From: Leptospira kemamanensis | GTDB lineage: Bacteria; Spirochaetota; Leptospiria; Leptospirales; Leptospiraceae | DNA length: 54,412 bases | Reading direction: 5' to 3' | Assembly: GCF_004769665.1 (NCBI RefSeq) | Contig: NZ_RQGG01000006.1 | Span: forward strand, 1 to 54,412 | Shown here: piece by piece, positions 53,632-54,412 of the stretch | Layout: each line of letters begins with the position of its first letter | Position numbering within the stretch: position 1 is the stretch's first letter | Made by a program: the position numbers and the translations under genes | Notes under the pieces: model-generated | What the model was told of the DNA's origin: nothing | Database searches by the model: none | What the model saw: only the letters and a program-made list of their open reading frames with translations

Positions 53632-54412
53632 ATGAAATATTCCATACCAAGTTTTATCTTATTTAGTTTTTTGTTTTCGACCACTCCCCTTGTTTCAAAA
53701 ACATGGGACGATTTGGAGGAAGAGCAAGAAATAAAAATTTATGGAAGCGAACGAAGTGCAAAATTCAAAGCGAGTAATATTTTTTATGATATTGAAGATT
53801 GGAAAGATCATTATTCTGTTCGTGCCTTAGGAGTTTATCGATACTACAACTATCCATTATCCAAATCAAAAACGTTTTTTCCTTTTTATAATCATATTCA
53901 AAGTAAAAAAGACAATCGTGAATACAAACGGATCGTAAACTTCAATGTCACAAAAGAAAACGATGCTGTAGATAAATCATTTTACCCATTTGTGTTTTGG
54001 GGAAATACACAAAATAGCTCGTATTTGGTGACAATTCCATTTTTCTATCACAAACAAAAGGAAAAAGAAAATACGTTTGGATTCCCTGTTTTACCACTCG
54101 TATACTATCATCACAAAGAAGAGTTAGGTGAAAAAACATACAAATATACCAGACTTCTGACTTTGTTCCACTTTGAAACAAGTGAAAGAAGAGGATTGGA
54201 AGAAGTATCGTTTACACCTCTGTTTTATTATGCAAAAGAAAATTATTTATTTTTGCCGTTACTTTTATACTATCAAAATTTCAGGTCTAGTTCTCACGAA
54301 TATTGGATGGGACCTTTATATTATTCGAAAAATGAAACAAATCAGGAAAGATTATTTGTTTTTTTTCCATTTGTTGGAAGTTATGTATCCCCCAAAAAAG
54401 AAATCGATTTTA
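53632..54412 (+). CDS. Exported aromatic-repeat protein, runs off the window
   Basis: The frame opens at the ATG at 53632 and stays open to the last base (about 260 codons), so the C-terminus is missing. A signal peptide (IPSFILFSFLFSTTPLVS) starts it. The mature part repeats a short element, [FYLIT]-P-[FL]-[FVLY]-[YFW], about every 20-30 residues: FFPFYNH, FYPFVFWG, IPFFYHK, LPLVYYH, TPLFYYA, LPLLLYYQ, GPLYYS, FFPFVG. Between the repeats are charged hairpin-like stretches. The pattern recalls large Leptospira proteins of the LA_1737 type (from memory), and suggests a beta-rich outer-membrane or surface structure. The function is unknown. Confidence 0.65.
   Translation, partial: MKYSIPSFILFSFLFSTTPLVSKTWDDLEEEQEIKIYGSERSAKFKASNIFYDIEDWKDHYSVRALGVYRYYNYPLSKSKTFFPFYNHIQSKKDNREYKRIVNFNVTKENDAVDKSFYPFVFWGNTQNSSYLVTIPFFYHKQKEKENTFGFPVLPLVYYHHKEELGEKTYKYTRLLTLFHFETSERRGLEEVSFTPLFYYAKENYLFLPLLLYYQNFRSSSHEYWMGPLYYSKNETNQERLFVFFPFVGSYVSPKKEIDF

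Noticed and set aside
1..54412. Search for tRNA, rRNA, CRISPR array, insertion sequence or phage genes
   Set aside because: I saw no cloverleaf with CCA-type end, no rRNA segments, no regularly spaced repeat-spacer array, no transposase or integrase and no terminal inverted repeats with target duplications.

Overview
The window looks like a chromosomal stretch of a Leptospira species, probably a saprophytic or environmental one. This is inference, not a database match. The DNA is AT-rich. Exported lipoproteins have the loose spirochaetal lipobox (FINC, FFSC, LHFC). There is a flagellar cap gene (fliD), an Aer-like chemoreceptor and several SpoIIE-type phosphatases, and several proteins resemble families I know mainly from Leptospira. 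I see no rRNA, tRNA, CRISPR array, insertion sequence or phage block.

Layout. 1-2850: a short isochorismatase-like ORF, a small exported protein made of an 11-residue SFPD repeat, and an LTA-synthase-like membrane sulfatase. 2926-7190: biotin carboxylase and biotin carrier subunits of an acyl-CoA carboxylase, an Omp85/BamA-like outer-membrane barrel and a DUF1566 lipoprotein, closed by a clear terminator. 7266-14192: a SprA-like HELGH protein, engB, tilS (frameshifted at an A10 tract), a zinc-ribbon/GAF/SpoIIE phosphatase and, divergent from it, a GAF-GAF-AAA-Fis sigma-54 activator. 14245-18062: thiD, an alkyltransferase-like protein, a DUF455 ferritin-like protein, a small CxxCH protein and an outer-membrane porin. 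18127-25684: a heavy-metal RND efflux operon (TolC-type channel, adaptor, an extra outer-membrane protein, CzcA/CusA-type pump) preceded by two small exported proteins with a shared C-terminal motif. 25794-32268: a D-2-hydroxyacid-type FAD dehydrogenase behind polyphosphate kinase, then divergent fliD and a coupled partner gene. 32265-36768: small membrane protein, HAD hydrolase, methyltransferase, dapF, a MntA/HepT toxin-antitoxin pair and a PlsC-type acyltransferase. 36770-47202: small proteins, a class III nucleotide cyclase, a GPH-type symporter, two tandem membrane SpoIIE phosphatases and an Aer-like receptor. 47205-50347: a fatty-acid beta-oxidation operon (3-hydroxyacyl-CoA dehydrogenase, thiolase, membrane protein). 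50348-50937: an unusual non-coding, GC-rich, highly structured island. 50938-54412: DUF2721 protein, dusC, the remnant of a TPP-dependent enzyme, a lipoprotein and a large aromatic-repeat protein that runs off the window.

The genome is compact: many same-strand genes overlap or abut, and four convergent pairs overlap at their 3' ends. The middle and right parts are rich in signalling genes (three PP2C/SpoIIE phosphatases, a cyclase, a sigma-54 activator, a chemoreceptor). The strongest candidates for something undescribed are the GC-rich structured element at about 50441-50880, the A10 frameshift inside the normally essential tilS, and the small exported PPP-tail proteins with tandem terminators in front of the RND operon.
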